From Thermoplasmata archaeon (GTDB lineage Archaea > Thermoplasmatota > Thermoplasmata > Thermoplasmatales > Thermoplasmataceae), in NCBI GenBank assembly GCA_021817735.1, contig JAKAFX010000007.1:1-39310 (forward strand): a DNA stretch of 39,310 nucleotides, read 5' to 3'. The number at the start of each line of letters is the position of its first letter. Position 1 is the stretch's first letter. Both the position numbers and the translations under genes were made by a program. The notes beneath the pieces are model-generated. The model saw only the letters and a program-made list of their open reading frames with translations. It did not search any database and had not been told where the DNA came from. Positions 15,894 through 24,501 of the stretch are shown piece after piece.

Positions 15894-15902
15894 CTTTAAG
15901 AC
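15894..15902 (+). promoter_or_regulatory. possible TATA-like box for pheT
   Basis: CTTTAAGAC is about 32 nt before ATG 15931. A start site near 15925 would support ATG 15931 as the pheT start over GTG 15919. Confidence 0.35.
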
Positions 15903-15930
15903 TCTTTGAGCTAGAGGAGTGCAGTCATAC

Positions 15931-17553
15931 ATGGTAGTCATACGAAGGAAGACCTCAGAAATAGAAGAGGCATTTGGAAGCAGTTTTCTCATGACACTGC
16001 GGGATTTCTCCAACATAATCGGTTTTAGCGTTGATATCGATGACGAAGTGAAAGTAGAACTCAATCCGGATCGTATTGATCTTGCGTCATTTCACTCCAT
16101 GAACAGGGCAATGAACCTCTTCTATCAAAGAAAGAACTCACCAATCCAGATTACCTGGAGCGGGAATCACCTGATGGATATCAGCAAGGAAACACTTAGC
16201 CTGAGGCCATTCATCATATATTTCGTTGCAAGGGGACCACCTCTTAGAGGCAAAATGCAAGACTTGATCGAATTCCAGGAAAGGATCCACAACTCCATTG
16301 GGAAGGACAGGAAAAAAGTGTCCATTGGGCTCCATGACTTGGACAGTATTCGCCCCCCATTCAGATACATTTCTTCCGATCTCGATTCTACGATTTTCAC
16401 AACCTATGACGGCCTTTCTGGGAGTATCAGGGAAATTATGGCGAGGCATCCCAAAGGTATCTCATATGCTGGCCTGATCGAGAGCAAGGACCGTGCCCCA
16501 CTAATCGTTGATTCCGAGGGTTCGGTGCTTTCGGTTCCACCTGTGATAAATGGGAACAAGTCGCTCGTGGGTTCTGGGACAAGCAATCTTTTTGTTGACA
16601 TCACAGGCACCGACTTCAGGGCCATGAGGGATGCCTTTTACCTCCTGATCGGAGAGCTTTCTTCGTATGGCTTCTCTATCTCGATCCCTGATCTGAATTT
16701 AACGAAACCTATGGAAACTTACCTCAGGGAATTCCACAACAGGGCAATTCAGCTTAATCTCAAGGAAATAGACCGCGTTCTTGGAGCCAGGTCAAGATCC
16801 GTTGATCCCGTCAATTCCCTGACGAGGATGGGCTTTCTTGTAAGTCAGGTAAGCCAGAAACTTGTCGTGATGGTTCCAGGGAACAGGATAGACATAATGG
16901 GTCCGGTTGATCTCATAGAGGACTACGCCAAGGCTGCAGGTTTTGACAACATTCCTGAGAAAGAACCGCAGATACCAACTTCCGGCAGCAGGCAAATTCT
17001 TACTAGAAACTCCGACTCACTGAGGAGCCTGGGGATAGGCATGGGTTTCCAGGAAGTCATGACGTTTGTTGTCACCACATCAAAATATTACAGAAGTAGA
17101 GAATATAGGGGTGGGATTAGTATCCTGAATCCAAAATCCGTGGACAATTCAGTTATAAGGGACAGGCTTTATCTCAACATCCTTGAACTTTTCTTCAACA
17201 ACAAGAACCGTGGATACCCTCAAAGGGTATTCGAAATTGGCTATGTGGTAGCAGACTCAGAGGAGGAGCAGAGAATCTGCTTCGGTTTAACAGGATCAAG
17301 GGCGTCTATCAACGACGCAAGGAGATATGCAGAGTATATTCTAAGGAGGATCTCTGGTAGAGAAATCAAATACCGGCAGGACACTTCCCCTGATTTCATT
17401 CCTGGGAGATTTACCCAGATATTTCTTGGGCAAGACGAAGTTGGCTTCATGGGTGAAGTGCATCCATCGGTTCTTGAGGAGTTTGAACTACAGATGCCTG
17501 CTGCATTTGTGGAACTATATGTTGACAAGATCTCAACAATCAAAGAGTCCTGA
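15931..17553 (+). CDS. pheT: phenylalanyl-tRNA synthetase beta subunit
   Basis: This is the beta chain of the (alpha-beta)2 phenylalanyl-tRNA synthetase, of the archaeal/eukaryotic type. About 540 aa is normal for archaea. The N-terminus MVVIRRKTSEIEEAFG begins the small PheT N-domain (residues 1-80). The B3/4 editing-type domain spans about 100-270 (RPPFRYISSDLDSTIF...). The B5 domain follows (DIMGPVDLIEDYAKAAGFDNIPE), and the catalytic-like core closes with FTQIFLGQDEVGFMGEVHPSVLEEF. The ORF track starts at GTG 15919, but ATG 15931 has better promoter spacing. No pheS is in the window, so the subunits are probably encoded apart. It is convergent with the next gene (7-nt gap). Confidence 0.95.
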   Translation: MVVIRRKTSEIEEAFGSSFLMTLRDFSNIIGFSVDIDDEVKVELNPDRIDLASFHSMNRAMNLFYQRKNSPIQITWSGNHLMDISKETLSLRPFIIYFVARGPPLRGKMQDLIEFQERIHNSIGKDRKKVSIGLHDLDSIRPPFRYISSDLDSTIFTTYDGLSGSIREIMARHPKGISYAGLIESKDRAPLIVDSEGSVLSVPPVINGNKSLVGSGTSNLFVDITGTDFRAMRDAFYLLIGELSSYGFSISIPDLNLTKPMETYLREFHNRAIQLNLKEIDRVLGARSRSVDPVNSLTRMGFLVSQVSQKLVVMVPGNRIDIMGPVDLIEDYAKAAGFDNIPEKEPQIPTSGSRQILTRNSDSLRSLGIGMGFQEVMTFVVTTSKYYRSREYRGGISILNPKSVDNSVIRDRLYLNILELFFNNKNRGYPQRVFEIGYVVADSEEEQRICFGLTGSRASINDARRYAEYILRRISGREIKYRQDTSPDFIPGRFTQIFLGQDEVGFMGEVHPSVLEEFELQMPAAFVELYVDKISTIKES

Positions 17554-17560
17554 CACGAGC

Positions 17561-18592
17561 CTAAATCAGCAATCTTTCCTTGATGGCCTCATACGTGAAC
17601 GGAAGCTTTGCTTTCTCCAAATAGGCCACGAGGGTTTCACGGTCAAATTTAACCTTGAAATCATAATGGCCAATGGATTCATCGAAGGATTCTGGAGAAA
17701 CACATCTCGTCCTAATTAACTTCCGGGCTGTTGAAAAGTCGAAATCTGAAAGTTCCCTGTCCCTCCACCGGCCTATTTCCTCAACTATTTCCCTCACACA
17801 CGTAGACCCCTCAGAACTGAAACTTTCAGATACGGCCACTGAACAACATGGGAGTGACCCCAGAAGTTCCCCATAAGATAGTATTTGGGCAAAATCTCCT
17901 GTTCTTTTCAGTTCTGTAACGTAAGGCTCCCAAATTGCAAGCCTACGAAACTTGCCCTTCCTGAATCCCTTCATTGCCAGGCACGGATCCTCGTATCTGT
18001 ATGATACTACCTCAGTGATGCCATGCGGGGCTTCACGGGCAAGAAGCAGCATGGATGAAGGCTCCGTGGTTGCTAGCAAATTGCCCACTGACTTTTCATT
18101 AGCAAGGAGTGCTGAGCCGGAAGATGCTATGAAGTCACAGAGGAAAATGTTGTTTCTGGTGAACGCGAACATGAGTTGAGCGACCACGGGTGCCATTGAG
18201 ATCTCTATTGTCCCATGACACTGATCATCAAGTAGGGCGGAGACGCCGTCGTACATATAGAAATCAGCCCGAATATGCTTTCTCCTGCAGTAGGAATTTA
18301 TTGCGAGAACAGCCCTGAAGTACTCCGTTGAGCGGAGCAATCCTATCCTGATAGATCCCTCGGTATATCTGGGGTAGTATCTTGGAAGCCAGATCCGGTT
18401 GGCCGGCCCCGAAGTCACCTCTCGGATGATCCTTCCTTCAGACTCCATATCTGAGAGCGTTTCTGAAATATGGGACTTTGAAAACCCTGAGAGAACCTCG
18501 AATTCATGTTGGTAAATGCCATCCTGCTTCCGTTTCCTTAGCTCAAACAGCAAAAGTCCCCTAGCATCCCTTTCCCGGGGTTTCCTGCCCAT
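17561..18592 (-). CDS. winged-helix regulator fused to a periplasmic-binding-protein-like sensor domain
   Basis: Residues 1-80 form a MarR/IclR-like winged helix (LFELRKRKQDGIYQHEFEVLSGFSKSHISETLSDMESEGRIIRE). After a linker, residues about 85-260 (IRIGLLRSTEYFRAVLAINSY ... ISMAPVVAQLMFAFTRNNIFL) resemble a type-2 periplasmic-binding-protein fold of the NMT1/nitrate-sulfonate-taurine class, here without any signal peptide. The protein is therefore probably a cytoplasmic ligand-sensing transcription factor. Its divergent neighbour carries the AAA-associated C domain known from the ATPases of the same transporter class, which hints at regulation of uptake of an organic or sulfur-containing anion. 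The ligand is unknown. A minus-strand TATA box at 18615-18624 places its start leaderless at ATG 18592. Confidence 0.7.
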   Translation of the reverse strand: MGRKPRERDARGLLLFELRKRKQDGIYQHEFEVLSGFSKSHISETLSDMESEGRIIREVTSGPANRIWLPRYYPRYTEGSIRIGLLRSTEYFRAVLAINSYCRRKHIRADFYMYDGVSALLDDQCHGTIEISMAPVVAQLMFAFTRNNIFLCDFIASSGSALLANEKSVGNLLATTEPSSMLLLAREAPHGITEVVSYRYEDPCLAMKGFRKGKFRRLAIWEPYVTELKRTGDFAQILSYGELLGSLPCCSVAVSESFSSEGSTCVREIVEEIGRWRDRELSDFDFSTARKLIRTRCVSPESFDESIGHYDFKVKFDRETLVAYLEKAKLPFTYEAIKERLLI

Positions 18593-18614
18593 GCTGTGTC
18601 CATGTCACCGAGGC

Positions 18615-18624
18615 AGATATAAGT
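18615..18624 (-). promoter_or_regulatory. TATA-like box of the winged-helix/binding-protein regulator
   Basis: Minus-strand ACTTATATCT is centred about 27 nt before ATG 18592, implying a leaderless transcript. Confidence 0.5.
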
Positions 18625-18785
18625 CTGTCGTCCTGAACGAATGTCTGGCAGGTGTCAGGAGAGCTCCTCATAATCTTTGAACGGAGTGCTCATTTAACTC
18701 ATTTGGGTGCAATTCAGGATTCCACGGTACACACTCAATGACTGAAGTTCAATTTGATCTTATCTGCAGAACACGGACAGCAAAA

Positions 18786-18795
18786 GGTTTAAATC
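18786..18795 (+). promoter_or_regulatory. TATA-like box of the AAA-associated-domain gene
   Basis: GGTTTAAATC is about 40 nt before ATG 18830, giving a leader of roughly 14 nt. Confidence 0.5.
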
Positions 18796-18829
18796 GATTG
18801 CTCTATCATTATTTGAGTTAGGGCAAAAT

Positions 18830-19300
18830 ATGCATATAATCGAAACCAGCACTCCAGGTGACATAGTGGGACTTCTGGAGATCCTTGAAGATCATGGTTC
18901 CCCCATAGACATTGCGCGCCTTGATGACTCTCTGGATGAAGAGCGAACAACACTGATGAATCTTCTGAAGGATGCCGAGGCGCTTTCTCTGGTGGAAATA
19001 AAGAAGGGCGATGTCTCGCTGACTGCGATTGGACAGAAATTCCTGAGGGCCGACATTGAAGGCAGGAGACAGATCCTAAAAAAGCAACTCTCTGCTGTGG
19101 ATCCATTTCATTCCATAATTAATATGACAAGAGCGAAAAAGGAGAGCGAAATTACAAAGGAGGATCTCGATTCTCTAATTGAAACATCCTTTCCTTCAGA
19201 AGATAACGAAAAGACATTCCGGTCTATCATCAATTGGGGACGTTACAGCAAGATCCTTGAATATGACAGTTCCACTGAACTGATTACCCTGTATTACTAG
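18830..19300 (+). CDS. stand-alone AAA-associated C-terminal domain protein
   Basis: This 156-aa protein resembles the 'C-terminal AAA-associated domain' that normally follows the ABC ATPase of nitrate/sulfonate/taurine-type transporters. It reads as a winged-helix-like unit (VGLLEILEDHGSPIDIARLDDSLDEERTTLMNLLKDAEALSLVEIKKGDVSLTAIGQKFL), then a helical linker and a second small helical unit ending NWGRYSKILEYD. No P-loop is present, so it stands alone without the ATPase. It is divergent from a regulator carrying a substrate-binding-like domain of the same transporter class, which is unlikely to be chance. It probably acts as a sensor or regulator. It is followed by a T-rich terminator. Confidence 0.75.
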   Translation: MHIIETSTPGDIVGLLEILEDHGSPIDIARLDDSLDEERTTLMNLLKDAEALSLVEIKKGDVSLTAIGQKFLRADIEGRRQILKKQLSAVDPFHSIINMTRAKKESEITKEDLDSLIETSFPSEDNEKTFRSIINWGRYSKILEYDSSTELITLYY

Positions 19301-19320
19301 TCAATTTTGCATCTCCAGGT

Positions 19321-19342
19321 CTTTTTTATCCATACTTTTTTT
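19321..19342 (+). terminator. T-rich archaeal terminator
   Basis: Two T runs (CTTTTTTATC then CTTTTTTTAC) lie about 20-40 nt after the stop of the preceding gene, as expected for intrinsic archaeal termination, before the Rieske promoter. Confidence 0.6.
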
Positions 19343-19490
19343 ACTGTTTGACTGCTTTAAAATATTTTAGCTGTAAGAACACTATACAAACGAATAGTTG
19401 TTATAATCTAAGGGAGTGCCCGCAAATCGCCTGTTTTTATGTGTGCGTGGATGATCATGATACAAGTTAAATTTCGAGTCTCACCAAAAA

Positions 19491-19500
19491 CATTTAAAAT
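19491..19500 (+). promoter_or_regulatory. TATA-like box of the Rieske-cytochrome b operon
   Basis: CATTTAAAAT is centred about 25 nt before ATG 19520. This decides the start of the Rieske gene: the longer ORF-track start at 19439 would lie upstream of the promoter. Confidence 0.6.
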
Positions 19501-19519
19501 ACCTATGTATCAGGCATAT

Positions 19520-20257
19520 ATGGCTGAAGGTGAGATAAAGCCCGATAAAGGTAGAAGAACCTTTCTCAAGGCCATGATGGTTTTATCGGCTGGAATAGCG
19601 GCTGCGGGGGTTCTAAAAGGAGCCGCTACGGACATAATAACTCCGTTTTTTGGAATATCATCTTTCCCTACTCTCACAATAGTCGATACCACTGGAAAGC
19701 CAATCACGTACAATTCAATTCCCGTTAATACCCCAACTACTTGGTTATTCAACTACCCTCTGCAGGACGAGCCCAATTTTCTGCTGAACCTTGGGGATTC
19801 AAGCGGTGCGCCTGTTTCGGTTGGTCCCTACGACGTTCTGATCCCTGCCACAGGAGAGACTTACAGTTTCAAGGGTGGTGTCGGTCCAAACAACTCTATC
19901 GTGGCTTACAGCGCCATATGCCAACATCTGGGATGCATACCTCCAGAGATCCATTACTACCCACCAGGTCAACCCGTTCCTGGGACCGCATTTAGCGGTT
20001 CAAGCAACCCAGGATTTATTCATTGCTCATGTCACGGAAGCACGTATGATCCTCTCAAGGGAGCCAAAGTGATTACGGGCCCAACATCTCGGCCGTTGCC
20101 CAATACGGTGCTGAGCTATGATCAAACCACGGGTAAAATCTCAGCAGTTAAAGTTGTTGGACCTACGATATATGGAAAACCTTCAAATCTCTCAGGAGGA
20201 ACGCCATTTCCAAGCAATGCCACAACTACCGTGGTTACCAACACAGGAGAACCCTGA
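19520..20257 (+). CDS. Rieske iron-sulfur protein, TAT-exported
   Basis: This is the [2Fe-2S] subunit of a quinol-oxidising cytochrome bc-type complex. From ATG 19520 it is 245 aa. A twin-arginine signal/anchor (GRRTFLKAMMVLSAG, residues 11-25) shows export in folded form and anchoring by the following helix. The cluster motifs are CQHLGC (C134, H136) and CSCHGS (C169, H172), with both disulfide cysteines (C139, C171) present. The spacing between the motifs is longer than in mitochondrial proteins, as in many archaeal Rieske proteins. Cytochrome b follows 18 nt later with a strong ribosome binding site, so both make one respiratory complex. The earlier ORF-track start (19439) conflicts with the promoter position. 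Confidence 0.93.
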   Translation: MAEGEIKPDKGRRTFLKAMMVLSAGIAAAGVLKGAATDIITPFFGISSFPTLTIVDTTGKPITYNSIPVNTPTTWLFNYPLQDEPNFLLNLGDSSGAPVSVGPYDVLIPATGETYSFKGGVGPNNSIVAYSAICQHLGCIPPEIHYYPPGQPVPGTAFSGSSNPGFIHCSCHGSTYDPLKGAKVITGPTSRPLPNTVLSYDQTTGKISAVKVVGPTIYGKPSNLSGGTPFPSNATTTVVTNTGEP

Positions 20258-20275
20258 TAAGGAGGAATAACAGCC

Positions 20276-21967
20276 TTGGCAGAACATGAAAGCAAGATCA
20301 AGAAACTGGTTGTAAACGAATTCGGCGAGGATCCGCTCAAGATTAACGAACTGCCTCTGAAGAGGGTTCCAGACTATATGCGTGGCAAAGGAGGAATATG
20401 GTTCTGGACAGGCGCAATGATCTCAATCGCTTTTCTGTACCAAGTTGTGACTGGTCTCATTCTTCTTCTATATTACAATCCTGCGGATGCATACAACTCT
20501 ACTGAATACATTATCAACAACGTGCCCTATGGTGCCCTTATAAGCGCGACCCACTTGTATGGTGCCTATGCGATGATAGTCCTCGTATATATCCATATGT
20601 ATAGAAACTACTTCCACGCTGCTTACAAGAAACCTAGGCAAATCCAGTGGATTCTAGGGGTTATACTTCTTGCCTTGACCTTGGGAGTGGCATTCTTTGG
20701 CTATTCGATGCCTGGAGATGTACTTGCGTATGATGCAACCAACGTTGGTAGAGGCATAGCTGGTTCAATTCCAATGCTTGGGAACACCCTGGTTGCCATA
20801 GTATTCGGAAATGGGACAACCACGAGCCTTTTCCAGAGGATGCTTGGGCTGCATATTATCCTCGCGGGTCTCATCGGGCTACTTTTTGGCCTGCATTTCT
20901 ACCTCGCAGAGTCAAATAATATGATGCCAGGACTAAGGGAAGCAGGCTACAAAGCTCCAGCAGTAGAGAAGGACGACTCAAAATACCGCGAATGGTACCC
21001 GTACAACTTCGCGTTCATGATCCAGTTGTCTCTTTTCGTGATTGGATTCATAATATTAATCCCGTCCGTAATTGCCCTTCTCCCGAACGTTCCCACCCTT
21101 TTCTCGCCATTCCCAAGCGTTTCTCCAAGCAGTCCACTTGCAGCCTATGTCCCTCCGTATCCACCATGGTTCTTGCTTATGATATACAAGGCTGTAGATT
21201 TCTTCAACTTCACCGGACAGTATTCTTACCTAAATGCATATGGCCCCTTGATTGCAAACACTGTATTTGGAGGGATACCTCTGCTTTACTTTATCATCGT
21301 CCCCTTCATTGACAGGAGCAAAGACCTCCATCCCCTGTCCCGGCCCATAATAACTTCATTCGGTATTCTGGGAATCATATATATGGCAATTCTTTCGGCC
21401 TGGGGCGCATTGACGCCCGGAGTGCCGATACCTCCAACCACGGTCGCTATGGTGCTTGTTCCTCCTTTTGTAGTTGTCGTAGTGGGCATGATGGTTCTAA
21501 GCAGGCTTTATAAGGAGCAGAAGTTGACAGTGACTTCAGAGAAACTGCTAGGATCATTCGTGATATTTGCAGCGATACTGGTTTTTGCACTTGTTACCTT
21601 TGCGCAGAACATTTCAGCATTCCTTTACCATACTAGCGCACTGAACCTTGTTTCTACTATCTTCACAGGTGGTGTCACGATGTTTGCAGCTGTCGGAACC
21701 ATGAAAAGCGCAGACAAGTACACGGAGATGGAGAACTCTCCGCAAAACAAGAAAGAGAGACCCGTGAGAAAACCGGTTGGAATGAATCCAACGACTGCTT
21801 CCATAGTATCCGCTGTGCTGGTTGTAATATCACTGCTAATTCTTGTCCTGATAGCCCAGCTCAACCCAATAACTGGGGCTATGACCTTTGGAGTTGGAAT
21901 TGGCATCGATCTTATTATAGCCGGTATTGTGCTGCGGATATACAGGCTGACATACTACCATGAATAA
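20276..21967 (+). CDS. cytochrome b of the Rieske/cytochrome b respiratory complex
   Basis: This polytopic membrane protein (563 aa, about 11-12 helices) starts at TTG, 10 nt after AAGGAGGA. The four haem ligands are present as two H-x13-H pairs: H93/H107 in THLYGAYAMIVLVYIHMY and H193/H207 in GLHIILAGLIGLLFGLHF. The N-terminal b6-like and C-terminal subunit-IV-like halves are fused, and extra C-terminal helices make it longer than mitochondrial cytochrome b (about 380 aa). The quinol-site motif normally PEWY reads PPWF (residues 296-299, YPPWFLLMIYKAV). No cytochrome c1 gene is nearby, as in other archaea of this type. The 3' end overlaps the crotonase-like gene by 8 nt. Confidence 0.93.
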   Translation: MAEHESKIKKLVVNEFGEDPLKINELPLKRVPDYMRGKGGIWFWTGAMISIAFLYQVVTGLILLLYYNPADAYNSTEYIINNVPYGALISATHLYGAYAMIVLVYIHMYRNYFHAAYKKPRQIQWILGVILLALTLGVAFFGYSMPGDVLAYDATNVGRGIAGSIPMLGNTLVAIVFGNGTTTSLFQRMLGLHIILAGLIGLLFGLHFYLAESNNMMPGLREAGYKAPAVEKDDSKYREWYPYNFAFMIQLSLFVIGFIILIPSVIALLPNVPTLFSPFPSVSPSSPLAAYVPPYPPWFLLMIYKAVDFFNFTGQYSYLNAYGPLIANTVFGGIPLLYFIIVPFIDRSKDLHPLSRPIITSFGILGIIYMAILSAWGALTPGVPIPPTTVAMVLVPPFVVVVVGMMVLSRLYKEQKLTVTSEKLLGSFVIFAAILVFALVTFAQNISAFLYHTSALNLVSTIFTGGVTMFAAVGTMKSADKYTEMENSPQNKKERPVRKPVGMNPTTASIVSAVLVVISLLILVLIAQLNPITGAMTFGVGIGIDLIIAGIVLRIYRLTYYHE

Positions 21968-22607
21968 TCTCAGGGTTGAAGGGTTCAACGACATAGTCTT
22001 CTGGCAGGAAAGTGGCATAGGAGTTATAGTCATAAAAACCTCCCAGGATTCTAAGGCCAGACCGGAATTATTCGAGGAACTGATCGTGGCTTTGACAACT
22101 GCTGCAACAGATGACAATGTAAAGGCTGTAGCCATTACAGGCATGAACAGGAACTTCCTGAAGGAGGTTGTGGGTGACAATGGATCAAGTGAGTTCAGGG
22201 AAAGGATGTTCAGGTTTACATCAGCCTATCTTTCAACGGTTTACTCACTGGAAAAGAATGTTTACGCCCTTGTAGGCGGGGACTCGACTGACATTGGCAT
22301 GGAAATTGCACTATCAGCTGACCTGGTACTGACCTCCGAAGGAGTCAGCCTAGGATTCAACCAGGGATGGAAATTCTGTTGTGGTGGATCTCTGACTGCA
22401 CTAAGGTTTCCTCTGCTATCAGCTTCCAAGGCATTATCAGGTAGAAATTGCGATATAGTTCTTCCGTCTGCAACTTTCCTTGATGCATCTAGGGAATTCA
22501 TACTGAAGGATCTGGGCTTCCCGCGGCACCTGATGAGAAGGCGCAGGATGGAAAATCTAAGGATATCACTTCTTGAGGAGAAAGAAGAATTTCTCAAGAC
22601 ACGGTAA
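21960..22607 (+). CDS. divergent enoyl-CoA hydratase/isomerase-fold (crotonase-like) protein
   Basis: This 215-aa protein has the crotonase pattern: an N-terminal strand pair (GIGVIVIKTS), DDNVKAVAITG, a shortened A-loop, then KNVYALVGGDSTDIGMEIALSADLVLTSEGVSLGFNQGW, matching the second oxyanion-hole region and the D-ADL core. The usual GGG/GGA oxyanion glycines are altered (DIGMEIAL), and the Glu normally near the 'PE-G' element is not seen, so a standard hydratase mechanism is doubtful. It lies within 8 nt of the cytochrome b end, so it is translated with the respiratory complex. The role may be catalytic with an unusual CoA ester or structural; it cannot be fixed from sequence. Confidence 0.7.
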   Translation: MNNLRVEGFNDIVFWQESGIGVIVIKTSQDSKARPELFEELIVALTTAATDDNVKAVAITGMNRNFLKEVVGDNGSSEFRERMFRFTSAYLSTVYSLEKNVYALVGGDSTDIGMEIALSADLVLTSEGVSLGFNQGWKFCCGGSLTALRFPLLSASKALSGRNCDIVLPSATFLDASREFILKDLGFPRHLMRRRRMENLRISLLEEKEEFLKTR

Positions 22608-22608
22608 A

Positions 22609-23322
22609 TCACAACATGTTGTATGCAAATATCAGGGCAGCCGCTAGAAGGACCGTTGTAAGTGCGGCCAGCAGATTCACCTGCTCTTTGGTAATGAGCC
22701 CTTTATTTTCGGCAACTGCGCCAAGAACGCTGTCGACATTGGAGCCTATAAAACCCATAAGTGTAATGAAACCGACCATGTAAAACGAAATTGACTGCAG
22801 GAACAAGAGCGAGAAGGAAATTCCTATTATGAAACCTCCAAGCACTGCAGCGAGGGATCCGATCAGTGAGATTCCACCGTTCACCCCTGGTTCAACTCTC
22901 CTGAAATTAGTTATCATCACAGTCTTACTGTCCAGGAACCCTATCTCAGACGCAAATGTATCCGATCCTATTACGGCGAAGGAGACAGCAGCCAACATAG
23001 AGTACTGCAGGTAGTTAAAGGCATAATGGACATCAAATAGATTCACTATTGAAAGAATGCCAACTATTGCACCTGCATAAAGAACGTTTGATGTTCTACG
23101 TTCTCCGCTTTTACCTTCCTGCAGGTTCAGACTCTTCTTTCTCTTGAAGAACGCCTTAGTGGCTGCAAAAGAAGTGAGTGCAAAGATAATCATGAGAAGT
23201 AACCAGTATACCCCTCCCCCAATGCCAACAATTAAACCAAGAATAAGGGCAACAACAGAGCCCTTCAAATCAAAAACCTTGAAAAGGAAAGAAAGAACAA
23301 AAAGCACTATCAGGATAGTCAC
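22609..23322 (-). CDS. DUF92 (VTE6-like) integral membrane protein
   Basis: This 237-aa protein has about six to seven membrane helices and the DUF92/TIGR00297 signatures GSDTFASEIG and VEPGVNGGISLIG. Plant members (VTE6) phosphorylate phytyl phosphate using CTP. In archaea a polyprenyl/phytyl-phosphate kinase role in isoprenoid recycling is plausible but not established. It starts at GTG 23322, 35 nt after pdxS on the same strand, and is probably co-transcribed with it. The first helix may begin a few residues upstream of that GTG (frame open: EEIVLV), but no better start codon is seen. It is convergent with the crotonase-like gene (1-nt gap). Confidence 0.85.
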   Translation of the reverse strand: MTILIVLFVLSFLFKVFDLKGSVVALILGLIVGIGGGVYWLLLMIIFALTSFAATKAFFKRKKSLNLQEGKSGERRTSNVLYAGAIVGILSIVNLFDVHYAFNYLQYSMLAAVSFAVIGSDTFASEIGFLDSKTVMITNFRRVEPGVNGGISLIGSLAAVLGGFIIGISFSLLFLQSISFYMVGFITLMGFIGSNVDSVLGAVAENKGLITKEQVNLLAALTTVLLAAALIFAYNML

Positions 23323-23357
23323 AACAAGTACTATCTCTTCTGGATCGATGATATGTA

Positions 23358-24368
23358 TTACCAGCCTCTGTTCTGCAGTTTCATCTCTTCGCCCATATGC
23401 TCAACGTCGATTCCCGGCATACCAGCTAGGCCGCTCGAGACCTGACCGATGATCTCGTAGTCCTCAAAGTTCTCAACAGCATCAACAACCGCTTTTGCCA
23501 TTTCGTTTGGATCGCGTGACTTGAATATTCCGCTTCCCACAAAAACACCGTCAGCACCCATTTTCATCATCAGGGCACCATCTGCTGGTGTGGCAATGCC
23601 TCCTGCTGCAAAGTTAACCACGGGGAGTCTCCCTGCTTCCTTGATCTCCTTCAGGACCTCGACCATGGAGCTCTCTATTTTCTCAAGTCCTGTCCCGTAA
23701 AAAAGGCTATTCAAATCAACCTTGCTCTTGTCTCCGTAGACTTCTTCAGCGACCAGCTCTTTCTCCTTTAGATACGGCTGGCTCATCCGTGAAGCCATTA
23801 TCCTGAGGGTGTCATTGTCCGCGTTCTTTATCATTTCAATTCCTGTATTGACCGCCCACATGTGCCTAACTGCTTCTATTACGTTTCCTGTCCCTGCCTC
23901 TCCCTTTGTACGGATCATCGAAGCCCCTTCGAAAATCCTCCTTACTGCTTCAGAAACCGTCCTCGCGCCGCAAACAAACGGTATCTTGAACTCCTTTTTG
24001 TTGATATGGTAATAAGGATCAGCAGGAGTCAGTACCTCGCTCTCATCTATCATGTCAACGCCAATGGCAGAAAGGGTGTAAGCCTCAGATACATGGCCTA
24101 TCCTCACTTTTGCCATAACTGGAATGGTTACCGCCTCCATTATTTCCTTTATCTTCATGGGATCAGCCATTCGGGCGACTCCGCCAGCCATTCGAATATC
24201 GGCCGGCACTTTCTCAAGAGCCATCACTGCAACTGCTCCAGCAGCTTCTGCAACTCTTGCTTGTTCCACAGTGGTAACGTCCATGATGACGCCACCCTTT
24301 GTCATCTTGGCGAAGCCACGTTTGAGCAGGTCGTCGCCAGATTTCAAACTTGATAGATCAATCGGCAT
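23358..24368 (-). CDS. pdxS: pyridoxal 5'-phosphate synthase lyase subunit PdxS
   Basis: PdxS builds PLP from ribose 5-phosphate, glyceraldehyde 3-phosphate and ammonia in a TIM barrel. The protein is 336 aa, at the long end of the archaeal range. Near-invariant blocks are visible: [41 protein letters not shown] (with the catalytic Lys), [37 protein letters not shown] and [16 protein letters not shown]. The glutaminase partner PdxT is not in the window and must be elsewhere. The minus-strand TATA box TATTTATACC lies about 33 nt upstream. DUF92 follows on the same strand. Identification is certain. Confidence 0.97.
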   Translation of the reverse strand: MPIDLSSLKSGDDLLKRGFAKMTKGGVIMDVTTVEQARVAEAAGAVAVMALEKVPADIRMAGGVARMADPMKIKEIMEAVTIPVMAKVRIGHVSEAYTLSAIGVDMIDESEVLTPADPYYHINKKEFKIPFVCGARTVSEAVRRIFEGASMIRTKGEAGTGNVIEAVRHMWAVNTGIEMIKNADNDTLRIMASRMSQPYLKEKELVAEEVYGDKSKVDLNSLFYGTGLEKIESSMVEVLKEIKEAGRLPVVNFAAGGIATPADGALMMKMGADGVFVGSGIFKSRDPNEMAKAVVDAVENFEDYEIIGQVSSGLAGMPGIDVEHMGEEMKLQNRGW

Positions 24369-24394
24369 TATTAGTCCCCTCTAAAATAGCCAGT

Positions 24395-24406
24395 TGGTAT
24401 AAATAC
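24395..24406 (-). promoter_or_regulatory. TATA-like box of pdxS
   Basis: Minus-strand GTATTTATACC precedes ATG 24368 by about 33 nt (leader of a few nt). Confidence 0.5.
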
Positions 24407-24473
24407 ATTCTTTGAGAAAACCTAGCCTATGAAACAAGGATTCCACCGCAAGATAACCTCCCTGTTGATTGAC

Positions 24474-24484
24474 GTTAAATAATA
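24474..24484 (+). promoter_or_regulatory. TATA-like box of the TauE/SafE-DUF1634 operon
   Basis: GTTAAATAATA is centred about 24 nt before ATG 24502, implying a leaderless message. Confidence 0.5.
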
Positions 24485-24501
24485 TTGTCGGATAGGGGTA
24501 A

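Noticed and set aside
19439-19519. Longer N-terminus for the Rieske protein
   Set aside because: The TATA box lies inside this stretch, and the twin-arginine signal would be displaced from the N-terminus.
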